Shown in pieces: positions 6,068-8,264 of a stretch of DNA of 8,264 bases. Position 1 is the stretch's first letter. Each line of letters starts with the position of its first letter. A program made the translations under genes and the position numbers. The notes beneath the pieces are model-generated. The model made no database searches. It was not told the DNA's origin and worked only from the letters and a program-made list of their open reading frames with translations. This DNA is from M2408 sp046303515. GTDB taxonomy: Bacteria > Bacteroidota > Bacteroidia > Flavobacteriales_D > Crocinitomicaceae. The stretch is from contig JBKCGI010000125.1 of the NCBI GenBank assembly GCA_046303515.1, forward strand, positions 1 to 8,264, read 5' to 3'.

Positions 6068-7477
6068 ATGAAAATAGAACAAATTTATACTGGATGTTTA
6101 GCACAAGGAGCATACTATATTGAGAGCAAAGGTGAAGTTGCCATAATTGATCCCTTGAGAGAAGTTGACTCGTATATCAGAAAAGCTGATCAAGATAATG
6201 CTAAAATAAAATATATTTTCGAAACACATTTTCATGCTGATTTTGTTTCTGGCCATCTTACTCTAGCCGAAAAAACAGGGGCAGAAATCGTTTACGGACC
6301 AACAGCAAATACTGGTTTCAAGGCAACAATAGCTGAAGATAATCAATTTTTCAAAATAGGTGATGTTCAAATCAAAGTATTACATACTCCTGGTCACACC
6401 ATGGAAAGTACAACTTATTTGCTATTAGACGAAAATGGAAAAGAACACGCTATTTTTTCTGGAGACACCTTATTTCTTGGTGATGTTGGACGACCTGATT
6501 TAGCTCAAAAAGCTGCAAGTATGACGCAAGAAGACTTAGCAGGAATTTTATTTGAAAGTTTGAGAACAAAAATCATGACTTTACCTGATGAAACTATTGT
6601 TTATCCGGGTCATGGTGCTGGTTCTGCTTGCGGAAAAAATATGTCCAAAGAAACTGTTGGTACAATTGGTGAACAAAAGCAAATCAATTATGCTTTGAGG
6701 GCTGACATGACGAAGGAAGAATTTGTAAAAGAAGTTACTGATGGATTGTTACCTCCTCCAGGATATTTTGGAATGAATGTACAAATGAATAAACAAGGAT
6801 ATGCAAGTATTGACGATGTTGTTGCTCAGGGAACAAAAGCGTTGTCACCACAAGAATTTGAATTGATTGCAAATGAGCTTGATGCCTTAGTTTTAGACGT
6901 AAGAAACGAAAAAGAATTTGTGAAAGAACACATTCCCAATTCAATTTTTATCGGAATTGACGGAGGATTTGCTCCGTGGGTTGGAGCCTTGATTAAAGAT
7001 GTAAATCAAAATATAATTCTTGTAACACCTGAAGGACGAGAAGAAGAAACAGTTACACGTTTGGCTCGCGTTGGTTTTGACAAAACTTTAGGATATTTGA
7101 AAGGTGGAATAGAAGCTTGGAAAAACGCTGGAAAAGATGTTGAATCTATCGAATCGATATCAGCTGAAACATTTAAATCTCAAACAGAAACTACTGAAAT
7201 CCCTGTTTTTGATGTTAGAAAACCAAGTGAATACGATGCGGAACATTTAGAAGTGGCCTATTCTACTCCATTGGATTTTTTAAATGACCATTTGGCAAAA
7301 TTTCCTAAAGAAAAACCATTTTTCTTGCATTGTGCTGGCGGATATCGTTCTGTTATTGCTGCTTCAATACTTAAAAGTCGCGGTTATCATCAGATGATTG
7401 ACGTTGCAGGAGGATTTGCCGCAATAAAAAAATCAGGAATGGAAACAACTGATTTCGTTTGTCAAAGTAAGAAATAG
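6068..7477 (+). CDS. CstB-like persulfide dioxygenase with pseudo-rhodanese and rhodanese domains
   Basis: Cytosolic 469-residue enzyme predicted to oxidise thiol persulfides to sulfite with a non-haem iron and to move sulfur on its rhodanese domain, so handling sulfide-derived sulfur. The metallo-beta-lactamase domain (1 to about 240) has ETHFHADFVSGH (52-63), HTPGHT (106-111), SGDTLFLGDVGRPDL (131-145) and YPGHGAGSACGKNMS (179-193). H56, H110 and D133 fall where human ETHE1 has its iron ligands H79, H135 and D154. A first rhodanese-like domain (about 262-358) reads LVTPEGREEE where the Cys loop should be, so it is catalytically dead. A second (about 365-468) has HCAGGYRS with catalytic C422. 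This order matches Staphylococcus aureus CstB. Position 59 is Phe where many relatives have the HxHxDH second-metal His, in line with a single iron. No sulfide:quinone oxidoreductase gene is in the window. The true substrate is inferred. Confidence 0.92.
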   Translation: MKIEQIYTGCLAQGAYYIESKGEVAIIDPLREVDSYIRKADQDNAKIKYIFETHFHADFVSGHLTLAEKTGAEIVYGPTANTGFKATIAEDNQFFKIGDVQIKVLHTPGHTMESTTYLLLDENGKEHAIFSGDTLFLGDVGRPDLAQKAASMTQEDLAGILFESLRTKIMTLPDETIVYPGHGAGSACGKNMSKETVGTIGEQKQINYALRADMTKEEFVKEVTDGLLPPPGYFGMNVQMNKQGYASIDDVVAQGTKALSPQEFELIANELDALVLDVRNEKEFVKEHIPNSIFIGIDGGFAPWVGALIKDVNQNIILVTPEGREEETVTRLARVGFDKTLGYLKGGIEAWKNAGKDVESIESISAETFKSQTETTEIPVFDVRKPSEYDAEHLEVAYSTPLDFLNDHLAKFPKEKPFFLHCAGGYRSVIAASILKSRGYHQMIDVAGGFAAIKKSGMETTDFVCQSKK

Positions 7478-7638
7478 TAAGCCGTCTTTGAGGGATGACT
7501 TCTAGCGAGCGTTAGCGCAGTTTTAGCACATTTATCCTTTGTTTGATATGCAACTTTTTAATATTTGGAGATGTAGTAAAAAATTTCTAAATAATAATTG
7601 ATTATACTAAAATTTCATAAAGTTCGTTGTAATTGAAA
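7478..7638. other. Intergenic spacer with a GC-rich patch; no gene found
   Basis: The first 50 or so bases (7478-7530) are richer in G and C than any other spacer here and contain AGCG three times close together (TAGCGAGCGTTAGCGCAG, 7503-7520). AAGCCGTC (7479-7486) can pair imperfectly with GATGACTT (7494-7501), but no T-run follows, so it is not a standard terminator. The rest is AT-rich leader of the next gene; TTTG at 7542 and a TATTTG at 7562 are only poor promoter matches. The patch could be a dispersed intergenic repeat or a gene relic; that is inference. Confidence 0.35.
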
Positions 7639-8264
7639 ATGAACTTTATGAAACTTGCTCTTCTATTTTTATCATGTATTCCTGCACTTATTTATTCTCA
7701 AGGAATAGATAATTCTAAAAAACTAAAATTTCAATTTGGAATTGGTATAGAATCTAATTTCTTTAAAGTTCCTAACCTAAATGGTAAATGGAACGATATT
7801 AATCCAAATTTTACTGAACCATCCATTGAAGACACTGCCTATAAATCTTTTGATGGCAATTTGCACAGTTCAAATACGAGATATAATTTTAGTTTTCAAA
7901 TGAAGCAAAATTTAAAAAACAGTAAATTTTCGTTTGCACCAAGAATCAATTTCGCATTTGGAGAGGGTTTAAGAACATCTCAATCTTGGAATAAAAGTAT
8001 TTCTTACAGCTATGACACCTTAACTTCCAATACGAGCGATCAAAAACTGTATTTGGATAGCACCGTTTTTGAAGAACAACACTTTTCATTTTACTCAAAA
8101 TCAATCAGTTGTAGATTTGGTGTAAATTTAGATTATGAATTTTCTAACAGATTTACTTTTTATGCTGGAATTGAATTTGGAATTGCAAAGTTTTTTTCAA
8201 TTTCGGAGAATAATATTCACAACACTTATTACAAAAAAAGCATTGCTGAAGGCACATTCTATGC
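7639..8264 (+). CDS. Exported, probably outer-membrane beta-barrel protein, 3' end missing
   Basis: The frame stays open from 7639 to the window end (208 complete codons). It begins MNFMKLALLFLSCIPALIYS, a signal peptide with likely cleavage before QGID; M4 (7648) is an equally good start. The rest alternates aromatic and polar residues in strands suggestive of an outer-membrane barrel: LKFQFGIGIESNFF, RYNFSFQMKQNL, FSFAPRINFAFGEG, CRFGVNLDYEFS and FTFYAGIEFGIAKFF. The strands are joined by long polar loops rich in Ser, Thr and Asn. There is no recognisable catalytic motif, and I cannot assign a family; a porin-like or OmpA-barrel-like hypothetical protein is the likeliest annotation. It lies 161 bp after the CstB-like gene on the same strand, too far and without shared signals to call an operon. 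Confidence 0.7.
   Translation, partial: MNFMKLALLFLSCIPALIYSQGIDNSKKLKFQFGIGIESNFFKVPNLNGKWNDINPNFTEPSIEDTAYKSFDGNLHSSNTRYNFSFQMKQNLKNSKFSFAPRINFAFGEGLRTSQSWNKSISYSYDTLTSNTSDQKLYLDSTVFEEQHFSFYSKSISCRFGVNLDYEFSNRFTFYAGIEFGIAKFFSISENNIHNTYYKKSIAEGTFY

Noticed and set aside
6735..6944. 69-codon minus-strand open frame
   Set aside because: It is antisense to the CstB-like gene, which is colinear with its family over this stretch.
7479..7501. Hairpin AAGCCGTC/GATGACTT as terminator of the CstB-like gene
   Set aside because: The stem has a C-A mismatch and a wobble, and no run of T follows it.
7503..7520. Possible integron attC-like or REP-like site
   Set aside because: The GTTAGCG does not satisfy the GTTRRRY core, there are no paired core sites, and the only inverted repeat is three base pairs.

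Overview
The window is ordinary chromosomal DNA from a member of the Bacteroidota, most likely the order Flavobacteriales. Four things point there. The DNA is strongly AT-rich. Promoters carry the TAnnTTTG -7 box, and genes lack Shine-Dalgarno sequences. One protein ends in a gliding-motility-associated (CHU_C type) type IX secretion tail, and another belongs to the DUF5916 outer-membrane family. I cannot name genus or species from the sequence alone.

Layout, left to right. The window opens inside gcvT (minus strand, 3' end missing), the T-protein of the glycine cleavage system. Next on the same strand is a 642-residue secreted surface protein: a legume-type (L-type) lectin domain, a 155-residue unit present twice, and a type IX secretion tail. 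A 153-bp divergent spacer with a palindrome separates it from an 807-residue DUF5916 protein on the plus strand (carbohydrate-binding-family-9-like domain plus predicted outer-membrane barrel). That gene converges on a minus-strand gene for a 113-residue two-helix membrane protein resembling a potassium-channel pore; their stop codons share bases. Upstream of the small membrane gene is a rho-independent terminator belonging to the preceding minus-strand gene, which encodes a 100-residue exported four-cysteine protein with a near-ideal promoter. A 193-bp divergent spacer then leads to a plus-strand CstB-like persulfide dioxygenase/rhodanese fusion. After it comes a short spacer with a comparatively GC-rich patch, then the 5' part of a plus-strand gene for an exported, probably outer-membrane, beta-rich protein that runs off the end.

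The genes do not form one pathway. Most seem to be single-gene transcription units, each with its own start signals. gcvT is one-carbon/glycine metabolism, the CstB-like enzyme handles reduced sulfur, and four of the seven genes encode exported or outer-membrane proteins, which is common in this phylum. I see no mobile element, CRISPR array, rRNA or tRNA, and no convincing new multi-gene system. The best leads are the channel-like protein with an atypical filter and its terminator-abutting start, the lectin surface protein with its internal duplication, the unassigned four-cysteine protein, and the palindrome upstream of the sulfur gene.
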